Below are positions 10,164 through 18,202 of a DNA stretch of 64,000 nt, one piece after another. A program made the translations under genes and the position numbers. The notes beneath the pieces are model-generated. The model did not search any database, was not told the origin of the DNA, and saw only the letters and a list, made by a program, of their open reading frames with translations. This stretch comes from Nitratireductor aquimarinus (lineage in GTDB: Bacteria; Pseudomonadota; Alphaproteobacteria; Rhizobiales; Rhizobiaceae): NCBI RefSeq assembly GCF_017255295.1, contig NZ_JAFKDE010000008.1:62001-126000 (forward strand), in the 5' to 3' direction. Numbering within the stretch: the first letter of the stretch is position 1; each line of letters opens with the position of its first letter.

Positions 10164-10187
10164 GGTCAGGACCCAGTAATATTGATC
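10163..10187. repeat. GGGTCAGGACCC element at the end of the pentapeptide gene
   Basis: The palindrome-like GGGTCAGGACCC (10163-10174) begins inside the TAG stop and is followed by AGTAATATTGAT. A related sequence, CAGGCCCCATTAATATGG, occurs at 36931-36948 (about 15 of 18 matching positions). They look like two members of a small dispersed repeat family. The other 230 bases before the barrel gene are AT-richer than their surroundings and show nothing else recognisable. Confidence 0.4.
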
Positions 10188-10414
10188 ATCTGAAAAATAC
10201 TTTTACCGCTCCGGTGAGAGTTGATGGAAACGATGCAGGAAATGGCCAAAATCATCTGGCGTATGTTTCGGCTTTCGCGACGCTTTCGTAAAAAAAACCA
10301 GTTCACTTGCCCTGTATGATGAAATAAATGTTTGTGAGTTCTGAGTTTGGCGAAGTTTTACGCTGAATCCCAGGGACAAGGGGTGGCCGGTGTCTGCCGG
10401 AGCGAGGGGGGAAT

Positions 10415-11266
10415 ATGACCGAACATTGTGCGGGCAAGAGTGGTGGTTTATCAGCTGCGCGCCTCTTCAGGGCCGCGCTGGCGGGTTTTGCCCTGTGCTC
10501 TGCGTCCGCTGCGGCGCAGGCCAGCGACATGCTTGGCGCGACAGAGGCCGAAATCCAGGATCAGCAGCGATGGCGGGTGATTTTCAGCCCCTATGTCTGG
10601 GGCGCGTCGCTCAACGGCACGGCGGGCGTTCTTGGATATAGCACTGATGTAAAAATGCCCTTTCATGAGATCTTTAAGAATCTCGATGCCGGATTGATGG
10701 GCAATCTGGAAGTCACGAATGGCACGTTCGGCGTCTATGTCGACGGCCAGTACGTCAAGACCAGCCAGGATGAAGACATTCTGGACAATGAACTGGCGTT
10801 GCAGGTCATCAACACCACGCTTGCCGCCGGCGCCTATTATCGCGTTTACGAGCAGGAGCTGGGTGGCGCGACGCTCTTTGGCAGGCCGCGCGTGTTCGCA
10901 ATCGAGCCGACGCTTGGTGTTCGCTGGACACAGATAGACGCCAAGGTCGAAGTCGGGCCGATGACCGCTCGCCGGAAGGTGCAGTGGACCGACCCGTTCA
11001 TCGGCGCGCGGATGATCTACGACATTGATGACCGTTGGAATTTTGCGGCGGAAGCAGACATTGGCGGATTTGGCGCCGGCACTGATTTCAGTGCGCACGG
11101 TCAGGCCTATCTCGGCTACCGGACCATGATCCACGACGTGCCCACCATGTTCCGCGCCGGCTATCGCGTTCTGTATCAGGACTATGATGGCGGCGACAAT
11201 GTCAGCGACTTCAAGTATCGCGTGACCCAGCATGGCCCGGTCGTCGGGCTTTCCATCACATTTTAG
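10415..11266 (+). CDS. Outer-membrane beta-barrel protein, unknown role
   Basis: A 283-residue protein with a signal peptide (hydrophobic ARLFRAALAGFALCSASAAAQA, cleavage near residue 36). The mature part is made of alternating hydrophobic strands rich in Tyr, Gly and Asp, for example WRVIFSPYVWGASLNGT and GTFGVYVDGQYVKT, and ends in Phe (GLSITF), the usual signal for outer-membrane assembly. The family resembles small opacity or porin-like barrels; no substrate can be named. The run AGGGGGG lies 5-10 nt before ATG 10415. The gene stands alone and is followed by a strong hairpin. Confidence 0.75.
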   Translation: MTEHCAGKSGGLSAARLFRAALAGFALCSASAAAQASDMLGATEAEIQDQQRWRVIFSPYVWGASLNGTAGVLGYSTDVKMPFHEIFKNLDAGLMGNLEVTNGTFGVYVDGQYVKTSQDEDILDNELALQVINTTLAAGAYYRVYEQELGGATLFGRPRVFAIEPTLGVRWTQIDAKVEVGPMTARRKVQWTDPFIGARMIYDIDDRWNFAAEADIGGFGAGTDFSAHGQAYLGYRTMIHDVPTMFRAGYRVLYQDYDGGDNVSDFKYRVTQHGPVVGLSITF

Positions 11267-11271
11267 GGCGT

Positions 11272-11302
11272 TGTGCCGCCAGGGGAAACACCTGGCGGCA
11301 CA
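11272..11302. terminator. Strong bidirectional hairpin between convergent genes
   Basis: A perfect 12-bp stem (TGTGCCGCCAGG 11272-11283, CCTGGCGGCACA 11291-11302) with a 7-nt loop lies between the barrel-protein stop and the DUF1684 stop. It has no long T-run, so termination may depend on both strands converging. Confidence 0.7.
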
Positions 11303-11325
11303 TGCCTGAAGACTGTGGAGGCCGG

Positions 11326-12204
11326 TCAGTCCTTGGGCTGATAGGTCATGGTCCGGGCAATGTTCTGCGCAGGGCGTTTTTCGCCGGCCAGAACCTCGAA
11401 ATCGAGGTGGTTTTCCGGAGGAACCAGCGGGCAGGTCACGAAGTTCGTGAAGGCGCAGGGCAGTGCGACCGCATAGTTAAAATCGATCCAGTCGATGCGG
11501 CTGTTGGTCTCGTCGGTGAACTGAAGTTCAATGACGCGGCCGGCGCCATAGGTGACGGGACCATTGGTCTTGTCGCGCACATGGGCGACTGGCTGCACGC
11601 CGTCCGGCGTGTCCTTGCCGATGAGAACGAGCTCGTGGCTCTTGCCTTTGTACTCGAAGGTGAAGGTGCCCATGCGCGGCGTGGATTCACGCACGCCTTC
11701 TTCCACCGTTTCAGCCTCATAGTCGGTGCGTTCGCTCGGCGTGTAGACGCCGCGAATGCGCCATTCGGGATCATAGTCGAAAGCGGTGACGCCGGCGTCT
11801 TCCAGACGCGTAGCCTCGCGCGGGTCGCGCACGCGGACGCCGAAAAGCGGCTGGCCGTCATGCGTCGTGCGCAGAAGCGTTTCCACCTCGTTGCGGCCGA
11901 AATAGACCGGAAGGCTGTCGCCATGACCATAGGTCTGGTTGCGGCCCGGAATGATCTCCACCGGGCCCGTGGGGTATTCGCCGTCCACCGACAGGTTCGG
12001 GCCTTCGGCGGGCGGGGTGAACATGATGCGTCCGTCTTCCACCGACCAGGTGCCCGGCAGAAGGTCAAAGGTGACGCCCTGATCGTCTTTCTCCAGCCAG
12101 TACTGCGCAACCAGCGAAGTCCAACCATACGGGCGGAACATCTTGGCGACGTGGGCATAGCGCCATTCGCGCCATTGACCTTCCAGGTGTTCTGTCGTGG
12201 GCAT
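11326..12204 (-). CDS. DUF1684 family protein
   Basis: A 292-residue soluble protein with the DUF1684 pattern: a central RVRDPREATR segment, and a C-terminal half containing GKDTPDGVQP, ETNSRIDWIDFNYA and LPCAFTNFVTCPLVPPENHLD, the conserved Asn-Cys-Pro-Pro-Glu-Asn-x-Leu signature of the family. The family has no established reaction. ATG 12204 is preferred over in-frame ATGs at 12210 and 12246 because AAGGAAG sits 6 nt upstream. It is the last gene of a seven-gene minus-strand operon starting at the ABC binding protein, 65 nt after the BAAT-like hydrolase, so a role in the same catabolic route is likely. Confidence 0.85.
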   Translation of the reverse strand: MPTTEHLEGQWREWRYAHVAKMFRPYGWTSLVAQYWLEKDDQGVTFDLLPGTWSVEDGRIMFTPPAEGPNLSVDGEYPTGPVEIIPGRNQTYGHGDSLPVYFGRNEVETLLRTTHDGQPLFGVRVRDPREATRLEDAGVTAFDYDPEWRIRGVYTPSERTDYEAETVEEGVRESTPRMGTFTFEYKGKSHELVLIGKDTPDGVQPVAHVRDKTNGPVTYGAGRVIELQFTDETNSRIDWIDFNYAVALPCAFTNFVTCPLVPPENHLDFEVLAGEKRPAQNIARTMTYQPKD

Positions 12205-12269
12205 GTTCATCTTCCTTTCGAAGGATTCAGTTGTCTGCTTGCGCAAAAGAAAGTGGGTGGACCGGCGCT

Positions 12270-13586
12270 TCAGCCGGCCGGGCGTGTGAGTTCGTCGAGG
12301 AATGCGAGGACACCGCGCCAGGAGCCTTCATCCGCCCGTGCGTTGCCCGATGGCGTGCCGCCATTCGTGTAGGGCACTTTCGAAACCGGGTGCTCGCGGC
12401 TCAACTGGGTTGAGGGCACGAAGGGCAGGTTGATCGCATGGCCGGCGTCATCGAAATCGAGGTGACGAACGAGGTGCGGGTGGTCGTGCCGGTTGAGGGT
12501 CGAAACCACCATCTTTGAGTAGAGGCTCGATGGCCAGGCGCGGTCGTCGCGGCCTGAAACGAGCAGAACGGCGGCCTTCGTGTTCTCGATCGGAATGCGT
12601 GAGCGGGCGGCCAGATCGGTGTCCTTCAGGCCCTCGAAGAAGACGGAATGATGCCGGGTCGGTGGTGCATCGCCGCCCCAGGGGTGCCAGTGCACGGCCT
12701 TGTTGTCCTGCCAGAGATGGGTAAGCGGCTCACCACCCCGGGTCCAGGTCACGCCCTGCCAGCCGCCACGCGCGGGATCACCCGCACCCTGTGCGCCATG
12801 CACCATGGCGCCCGGCACATAGGCGATCACGGCGGAGATGAGATCGGGGAAGGTCGCGCCGAGAAGCAGGGAGAGTTCGCCGCCGCGCGACTGCCCGGCC
12901 ACCGCCACGAAACCGTCGCGCGGCTTGAGCGTGCGGTGCGCCCAGTTGAGGCCGGTCTCCAGATATTCGAGCGGGGTTTCGGTGATGAAGGGCGACAGGC
13001 CCGGAGCCTTGAAATAGCCGAGCGCAAAAGCCTGATAGCCATGAGAGGCGTAAAGCGCGCCGCGCGGCTCGTTGATGCCGCCGCCGGAACCATTGAGCAC
13101 CACCACGACGGGATGCGGGCCGGGGCCTGCGGGTGTGAACAGCGTGCCGACCAGCCCGTCTTCGCGGATGTCCTGCCGTTCCACGCCTTCCGCTGCGAGA
13201 CGCTGGAGAAGCGCACCCTCTGCCTTGACGCCGGCGGCGGTTTCCGCCGTCAGCGCCGTCTTCAGCGGCTGCATGACGTCGTCGGGGAAAAGCTCCTGAC
13301 TGTTGCTGTCGACCGGCTTCTGGCTCCAGATCAGGCCCATTGCCGAGATTTCCGCATAATCGCCGCCAACGGGCGCATCGCGGGTCAGATCCACGACGCC
13401 ATCGGCATCGGCCATGAATGTCGCCTGGCTGTACCAGACAACGCCGCCCGCCCGCACTGTCCGCGCGGAGATCGCGACGAGTTCATCGGGCGCGAGGCCC
13501 GAGACGACGATGCGGCGGGGCTCGTCGATCAGGCCGTCAGCGGGGGTGACGGAAACAACGGGCGCGGAAGCAGGATTTGTCGTCAT
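12270..13586 (-). CDS. BAAT/acyl-CoA thioesterase-like serine hydrolase
   Basis: A 438-residue two-domain protein. Residues about 10-110 match the Ig-like N-terminal domain of acyl-CoA thioesterases and bile acid-CoA:amino acid N-acyltransferase, and residues 140-430 form an alpha/beta-hydrolase domain. The nucleophile is S233 in AGQSRGGE; an Asp in SGRDDRAWPS and a His in FDDAGHAIN complete a plausible triad. A Ser rather than Cys nucleophile favours hydrolysis over amino-acid conjugation. In bacteria this architecture is poorly studied. It lies 104 nt after the Ldh2-like gene in the same operon. The substrate may be a thioester or ester derived from the imported compound. Confidence 0.85.
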   Translation of the reverse strand: MTTNPASAPVVSVTPADGLIDEPRRIVVSGLAPDELVAISARTVRAGGVVWYSQATFMADADGVVDLTRDAPVGGDYAEISAMGLIWSQKPVDSNSQELFPDDVMQPLKTALTAETAAGVKAEGALLQRLAAEGVERQDIREDGLVGTLFTPAGPGPHPVVVVLNGSGGGINEPRGALYASHGYQAFALGYFKAPGLSPFITETPLEYLETGLNWAHRTLKPRDGFVAVAGQSRGGELSLLLGATFPDLISAVIAYVPGAMVHGAQGAGDPARGGWQGVTWTRGGEPLTHLWQDNKAVHWHPWGGDAPPTRHHSVFFEGLKDTDLAARSRIPIENTKAAVLLVSGRDDRAWPSSLYSKMVVSTLNRHDHPHLVRHLDFDDAGHAINLPFVPSTQLSREHPVSKVPYTNGGTPSGNARADEGSWRGVLAFLDELTRPAG

Positions 13587-13690
13587 CTAGAGCACCATTT
13601 CTGCAAGAGGGGTGGTCAGCCATTTCCGGGCATTGGCGCGCAGAGGGGCTGAGCCGGAGGCACTCCGGCCGTGTCGGGAAAGGCGTGGCA

Positions 13691-14605
13691 TTATTGGTTC
13701 GCCTCACCTGTCATGCGTGCGAGCTGAGCATCGAGGTGTTTGGCAAAATCATAGCCCAATGCGGCTTCGGGCGAGCGTGCGCCGCCGCGCGGCCAGTGAC
13801 CGCCGCTTCCGGTCCAGTCGCTTTTGAGGGCTGCAAGCCGGGCCTGCCAGTCGATGCTGTCTCCGGCTGCTTCAGGGTCGAAGGCAAGCAGGAACACGCC
13901 CCGGCCTTTCGGATCGTCACGGCCACCGCCGGCGACACCGGCCAGAAGTTCGACCACGAGGCCAAGCAGAGAGCCAACCTGTCCGCCGCGCGGCAGAAGT
14001 GCGGTAACCTCGGAGGCGATGGTGGTCGGCTGTCCTTCGCCATTCAGCGCAATTCCCTCCGGCAGGGGAGCGCGGGTGCTGCGGGCGTTGCGGATGTCGG
14101 CCATGGTGGCGGTGCTGCTTGCCACGTCGATCACCACGCGGTCCGCGCCGGTGCCCATGGCGAGGGCGAACGGATTGGTGCCGATGACGGCGCGCGTGCC
14201 GCCATGGGCGGCGACGAAAGGCGGGCCTTCGGCCCCGGCGATCCCGACAAGGCCGGCATCGGCGAGATGGCGCACGAAGGGAGCAAGCCGGCCGAAGCCC
14301 CTGACGCCACGCAGAAAGACGGCGGCGATGCCCTTTTTCCGTGCGGCTGTGGCGAGGTCCAGCGTGGTGCTCGCAACGGCAAGCGGTGCAAAGGAGGCAG
14401 AGCAGTCGAGCCAGCTTACTGTCTGCGGGGTTTCGGCAGTCGGGACGGGCGCGGCGTCGGCCGTCCACTCATCGAGCATGGCAATGCCGAAGCGCGACAG
14501 GTTGAGCGCGTCGGCCTCGATCAGTGCTGCTGCGGCAAGTTTCGCTGCCGGAGTGTCGCCAAGCGCTGCCGAGAGCCGCGCAACTGCGTCGGGAAATGCG
14601 ATCAT
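13691..14605 (-). CDS. Ldh2/malate dehydrogenase-2-like protein lacking the usual active-site His
   Basis: A 304-residue member of the NAD(P)-dependent Ldh2 family (YiaK, ureidoglycolate and delta-1-piperideine-2-carboxylate reductases), somewhat shorter than the usual 330-350. The nucleotide-site hallmark IGTNPFALAMG is present near residues 142-152. The N-terminal motif that normally reads SHGxxRxPxY is SRFGIAMLDEW here, and the later SNHFG-type motif is RGFG, so the conserved His residues are gone. The protein may have a changed reaction or be non-catalytic. Start ATG 14605 overlaps the GntR stop by 4 bp (ATGA). Confidence 0.8.
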   Translation of the reverse strand: MIAFPDAVARLSAALGDTPAAKLAAAALIEADALNLSRFGIAMLDEWTADAAPVPTAETPQTVSWLDCSASFAPLAVASTTLDLATAARKKGIAAVFLRGVRGFGRLAPFVRHLADAGLVGIAGAEGPPFVAAHGGTRAVIGTNPFALAMGTGADRVVIDVASSTATMADIRNARSTRAPLPEGIALNGEGQPTTIASEVTALLPRGGQVGSLLGLVVELLAGVAGGGRDDPKGRGVFLLAFDPEAAGDSIDWQARLAALKSDWTGSGGHWPRGGARSPEAALGYDFAKHLDAQLARMTGEANQ

Positions 14606-15321
14606 TCGTCCATGCCCCGCGCTGCATTGCCGATCTGGACTTCGCCAGCGGACAGATAACCGAGCGTCATCAGGCGTTCGATCAGGAACGCCCGGCTGCT
14701 CTTGATGTGTTCGGCCTCGATGGCGGCGGCCCTTTCGCCATCGCCGGCCTCGATGGCGTCGACAAGCGCCGTGTGCTCGTCCGAGTGCTCGCCGATCTTG
14801 ACCGAGAAATCGATTGCGAAGCGCAGAAGGCGTTCAAGCTCGTCGAACAGGGTTTCCGAGAGAGCGACAACGCGCTTGTTGCGGCTGCACTGCGCGATGG
14901 CGACGTGGAAGCGCCGCGCCACCTGCTGCATGGCCCCGATGTCGAGCGGCGTTGCATATTCGGCAACGATTTCGCGCAGCTCGGCGATGTCGGCCGGAGT
15001 GGCGTAACGCGCTGCCTGCCGTGCTGCATGCGGGCCGATGGCCGCGCGCAGGTCCAGGATTTCGTGGACGGCCTGAAACGTGATGGTGGCCACGCGATAA
15101 CCGCTGCGCGGCAGGATCGTCACGAGCCCGTCGGCCGCGAGCTTCTGCATGGCGTCGCGCACCGGCGTTTTCGAAACGTCGTAGTCACGCGCAATGGCGT
15201 TGGTGTCGAGCGTGGTGCCCGGTGCGAGTTCGCAGCGCACGATTTTCTGCCGGAGCGCAAGATAGATGCGCTCCGAGACGGGTGTGTGGGCGTTGGGGGC
15301 CGGGCCGGTGTCGACGGTCAT
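14602..15321 (-). CDS. GntR family regulator with FCD ligand domain
   Basis: A 239-residue FadR-subfamily regulator. The winged helix spans about residues 15-80, with SKTPVRDAMQKLAADGLV as recognition region. The C-terminal all-helical FCD domain has the metal- and acid-binding pattern (RRFHVAIAQCSRN, EHTALVDAIEAGD with His). FCD regulators usually sense small organic acids and repress their own catabolic operon. It lies inside the operon, 21 nt after the permease gene and overlapping the Ldh2-like gene. The palindrome at 18102-18115 in front of the operon is a candidate site. Confidence 0.92.
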   Translation of the reverse strand: MTVDTGPAPNAHTPVSERIYLALRQKIVRCELAPGTTLDTNAIARDYDVSKTPVRDAMQKLAADGLVTILPRSGYRVATITFQAVHEILDLRAAIGPHAARQAARYATPADIAELREIVAEYATPLDIGAMQQVARRFHVAIAQCSRNKRVVALSETLFDELERLLRFAIDFSVKIGEHSDEHTALVDAIEAGDGERAAAIEAEHIKSSRAFLIERLMTLGYLSAGEVQIGNAARGMDE

Positions 15322-15342
15322 GAGCCTCTTTTCCTCAGCCGA

Positions 15343-16158
15343 TCAGTTCTTCGCCCAGGCTACGAAGTGCCGCTCCAGCGCCTCAAGGGCGAGGATGGTG
15401 AGATAGCCCATGACCGAAATCACGACGATGCCGACGAACATGCGCGAGACCGCAAAGGTCTGCCACGATGCCCAGATGAAGAAGCCGACGCCGCTGCGCG
15501 CACCGAGGAACTCGGCGGCTGCGATGATGATGTAGGACGAACCCGCAGCAAGCTTCAGGCCGGTGAAGATGCTTGGCAGCGCAGCCGGGAAGGCGATGCG
15601 CGTGAAGGTCTGGAACCGGCTCGCGCCTGCGTTCTTGGCGACATCCATGTAAATCTGCGGGGTCTGCAGGACGCCGCCCATGGTGTTGTAGAACATCAGG
15701 AAGAACACGCCGATGGCGATGACGACGAATTTGGATGCATCGCCGACGCCGAAGATCAGCAGGATCAGTGGGAGGATGGCGATCTTCGGCACCGGATAGA
15801 GTGCCGAGAAGATCGGACCGAGGATGCGGCGGGCAGGCTGGGACAGGCCCAGAATGAGGCCGAGCGTGATGCCCGGAATGGCGCCCATCATGTAGCCGAT
15901 GCCCACACGGCGCAGGGTTGCGCCCATATGCTCGAAAAGCTCCAGGCTCACGATCATGCGCCAGGCGGTTTCGGCGATGGCGCTGGGAGCCGGGAAGAAG
16001 CGGCGGTCGATCAGGTTGAACTGGCTCGACAGCTCCCAGATCAAAAGGAGCAGAAGCGGGCTGAAATAGGACGCGAAGCGGAACAGTTTTTCGCGCCGCG
16101 CCGGCGCTTTGAGCCGGCGGAGTTCGTCTTCTGTCAGTATCGTGGTCGCAGTGCTCAT
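15343..16158 (-). CDS. ABC importer permease (SsuC/TauC type)
   Basis: A 271-residue permease with six predicted helices and the cytoplasmic coupling segment AKNAGASRFQTFTRIAFPAALPSIFTG in two parts (EAA-like loop with Gly and Ile-x-x-P spacing). Homologues move sulfonates, nitrate, pyrimidine precursors or aromatic acids together with an NMT1-type binding protein. It starts one base after the ATPase stop and is followed 21 nt later by the GntR gene. Nothing in the permease itself indicates the substrate. Confidence 0.9.
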   Translation of the reverse strand: MSTATTILTEDELRRLKAPARREKLFRFASYFSPLLLLLIWELSSQFNLIDRRFFPAPSAIAETAWRMIVSLELFEHMGATLRRVGIGYMMGAIPGITLGLILGLSQPARRILGPIFSALYPVPKIAILPLILLIFGVGDASKFVVIAIGVFFLMFYNTMGGVLQTPQIYMDVAKNAGASRFQTFTRIAFPAALPSIFTGLKLAAGSSYIIIAAAEFLGARSGVGFFIWASWQTFAVSRMFVGIVVISVMGYLTILALEALERHFVAWAKN

Positions 16159-16159
16159 C

Positions 16160-16963
16160 TCATGCCTCCGCAGGAGAGGCCAGCAAGCGCCAGACCTCGT
16201 AAGTCATATCCCAGAAACGCTTGTCGCGGCGCATCTCCACAACGTCGCGCGGGCGTTCGAAGGGGACGCGCATGTCGGCGACCAGCCTGCCGGGGCGCGG
16301 CGACATGACGAGAACGCGATCCGCCAGCGTCAGCGCTTCATCGACACTGTGCGTGATGAAGACCACGGTCTTGCCGGTCGTTTCCCAGATTCGCAGCAAT
16401 TCCTGCTGGAGAACCAGGCGCGTCTGCTCATCCAGTGCGCCGAACGGCTCATCCATCAAGAGGATGTCGCGGTCGTCGACAAGAGCGCGCGCCACGGAGA
16501 CGCGCTGCTTCATGCCGCCGGAAAGCTGATGGGGAAGGGCGTTCGCGAAGTCGGTCAGGCCCGTCAGCGTCAGCATTTCGCGCACACGCGTCTCCTGCTG
16601 TGCGCGGGGCACGCCTTTGAGGCTCAGAGGAAACGCGATGTTCTGCGACACGGTCAGCCAGGGCAGCACGGACGCTTCCTGGAAAACCATCGCCGGCGGC
16701 GTCGAACTGTGCAGCTTCACGGAACCGCTCAGCTCGTCCTCTAGGCCGGCGAGAATGCGAAGAACCGTGGTCTTGCCGCAGCCACTGGGGCCAACGATGC
16801 ACACGAATTCGCCGCGTTCGACCTCAAAGCTGACGTCGGAGACGGCCACGGTCACGCGGTCGTCCTGGCTGTCGTAGAACGCTTTGGTCAGATGGCTGAC
16901 CTCGATGGCCGCTCCGGCGGTCTTCGCCGGAGACGGACGCACTTTTTCCTGCACGGCCTGCAT
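16160..16963 (-). CDS. ABC importer ATPase (SsuB/TauB type)
   Basis: This ATPase of about 267 residues carries Walker A VGPSGCGKTT, the Q-loop region MVFQEASVLPWLTV, the signature LSGGMKQRVSVARAL, Walker B ILLMDEPFGALD and the H-loop VFITHSVDEAL. These are complete and typical of the nitrate/sulfonate/taurine import class. A GTG at 16966 directly before ATG 16963 is an alternative start; in either case the start overlaps the binding-protein stop. It drives import by the adjacent permease. Confidence 0.92.
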   Translation of the reverse strand: MQAVQEKVRPSPAKTAGAAIEVSHLTKAFYDSQDDRVTVAVSDVSFEVERGEFVCIVGPSGCGKTTVLRILAGLEDELSGSVKLHSSTPPAMVFQEASVLPWLTVSQNIAFPLSLKGVPRAQQETRVREMLTLTGLTDFANALPHQLSGGMKQRVSVARALVDDRDILLMDEPFGALDEQTRLVLQQELLRIWETTGKTVVFITHSVDEALTLADRVLVMSPRPGRLVADMRVPFERPRDVVEMRRDKRFWDMTYEVWRLLASPAEA

Positions 16964-17982
16964 CACTTCTTGCTTGCGAGGAGTTCGTTGGCACGCTGCA
17001 GAAGATCGCGGCGATAAACGCTGTCGATGTCGGAATTGCCCTCATATTCGAGCGCGCCGCGCTGACGGAAGAACTCTTCCTGTTCACGCACCGATTCCAT
17101 GTCGATGGCGCCGTCTTCGGAGCGGACCGTATAGGGAATGCCGCGCAGGGCGTCGGGCTCGGTGCCGGTGTAGTTCGACACGATCTCGAGGATCTTGTCG
17201 TCTTCCCAGCCGCCATTGTCGAGCTGGCGTGCAGCTTTCAGATAGGCCGCCATGAAACGCACAACCGCGTCCTCGTTCTCTTCGACGAAGTCCTGGTTGA
17301 AGGCGATCAGGCCAAGCTCGGTGCCAAAGGTGTGATCCTCGACCAGACGGCGGCCAAGACCCTGCTTTTCAAGCTGGTGGGCGAAGGGCTCGATGCTCCA
17401 GCCCGCTTCAAGCCCGCCATTGGCGAAGGCGGCGGCGGTCGCGGGCGGCGGCAGGTAGACCGGCTCGACGTCGTCGATGGTCAGGCCACCCTTTTCGAGC
17501 GCCTTTGCGACCGAATACATGCCAAAGCCGCCGGGGCCGGGAATTCCGATGCGCTTGCCCTTGAGGTCGGCAACGGTGCGGATGCCTTCATCCCAGGCCG
17601 TTTGCGACACCATGAAAGGCGACGGGGAGGGAACCGTGTTCGGCATGCGCGCCGAGGTGGCGATGATGGAAACCGTGGCGCCGCGATCGAGCGCGTTGAA
17701 GAGGCTGGAGGCCCAGGTGGCGGCACCCGCTTCAATGTTGCCGGAGGCGAGCATCTGGATGGTCTCGGCCGTGTTGCCTTTCGGCGAGAGCGTCACGTCG
17801 ACGCCGAACTCATCGAAATATCCCAGATCTTCCGCGACGAAGAAGGGCGCATAGTCGGCAAAGGGAGAATAGAGGAACTCGATCTCCGGCAGGTCTTCGG
17901 CCTTTGTTGGCAGGGTGGCTGCCGGGGCCAAAGCGACAGCAAACGCGGCTGCCATGAGAACACGACGACTGACTGAGAGCAT
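16963..17982 (-). CDS. ABC importer binding protein (NMT1/SsuA/TauA type)
   Basis: A 339-residue periplasmic protein with signal peptide (RRVLMAAAFAVALAPAATLPTKA). The mature start, LPEIEFLYSPFADYAPFFVAED in parts, followed by LGYFDEFGVDVTLSPKGNTAE, is typical of the NMT1/THI5-like fold; GKRIGIPGPGGFGMYSVAKAL is the second conserved block. ATG 17982 is chosen because AAGGAGGAG stands 7-8 nt upstream; the open frame continues to 18102 without a ribosome site. It is the first gene of the operon reaching to 11326. The ligand is unknown; the downstream FCD regulator and oxidoreductase-like gene suggest an organic acid. Confidence 0.88.
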   Translation of the reverse strand: MLSVSRRVLMAAAFAVALAPAATLPTKAEDLPEIEFLYSPFADYAPFFVAEDLGYFDEFGVDVTLSPKGNTAETIQMLASGNIEAGAATWASSLFNALDRGATVSIIATSARMPNTVPSPSPFMVSQTAWDEGIRTVADLKGKRIGIPGPGGFGMYSVAKALEKGGLTIDDVEPVYLPPPATAAAFANGGLEAGWSIEPFAHQLEKQGLGRRLVEDHTFGTELGLIAFNQDFVEENEDAVVRFMAAYLKAARQLDNGGWEDDKILEIVSNYTGTEPDALRGIPYTVRSEDGAIDMESVREQEEFFRQRGALEYEGNSDIDSVYRRDLLQRANELLASKK

Positions 17983-18101
17983 GCGTGAGACTCCTCCTTC
18001 TCCGCAAGGAAAACTGGCCGGCGCCTGACATTTCCGCCCCTGTCCGAAGCCTTTCCGGGCCGTGGGCAGGGAGAACGTCATGCCGGAAATGAAACCGTAC
18101 A

Positions 18102-18130
18102 ACTGATATATCAGTGGCGCAACCTGATAT
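18102..18130. promoter_or_regulatory. Palindromic operator upstream of the NMT1-type importer operon
   Basis: ACTGATATATCAGT (18102-18115) is a perfect 14-bp palindrome about 120 nt before the binding-protein ATG, and its half CTGATAT recurs at 18124-18130, 21 bp further (two helical turns). AT-centred palindromes of this form are typical for FCD-GntR regulators, so the GntR encoded in this operon is the first candidate; the LysR protein is the alternative. Confidence 0.5.
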
Positions 18131-18202
18131 TTTCATTTTGGTACTGTTGTATCGATTGAAGCAATTTCGCCCGTGTCGGGCGGGGTAAATCGGGGAAGGC
18201 CT

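Noticed and set aside
14524-16308. 594-codon plus-strand open frame
   Set aside because: It runs antisense to the Ldh2-like, GntR and permease genes; low-complexity Arg/Asp/His content and no recognisable domain.
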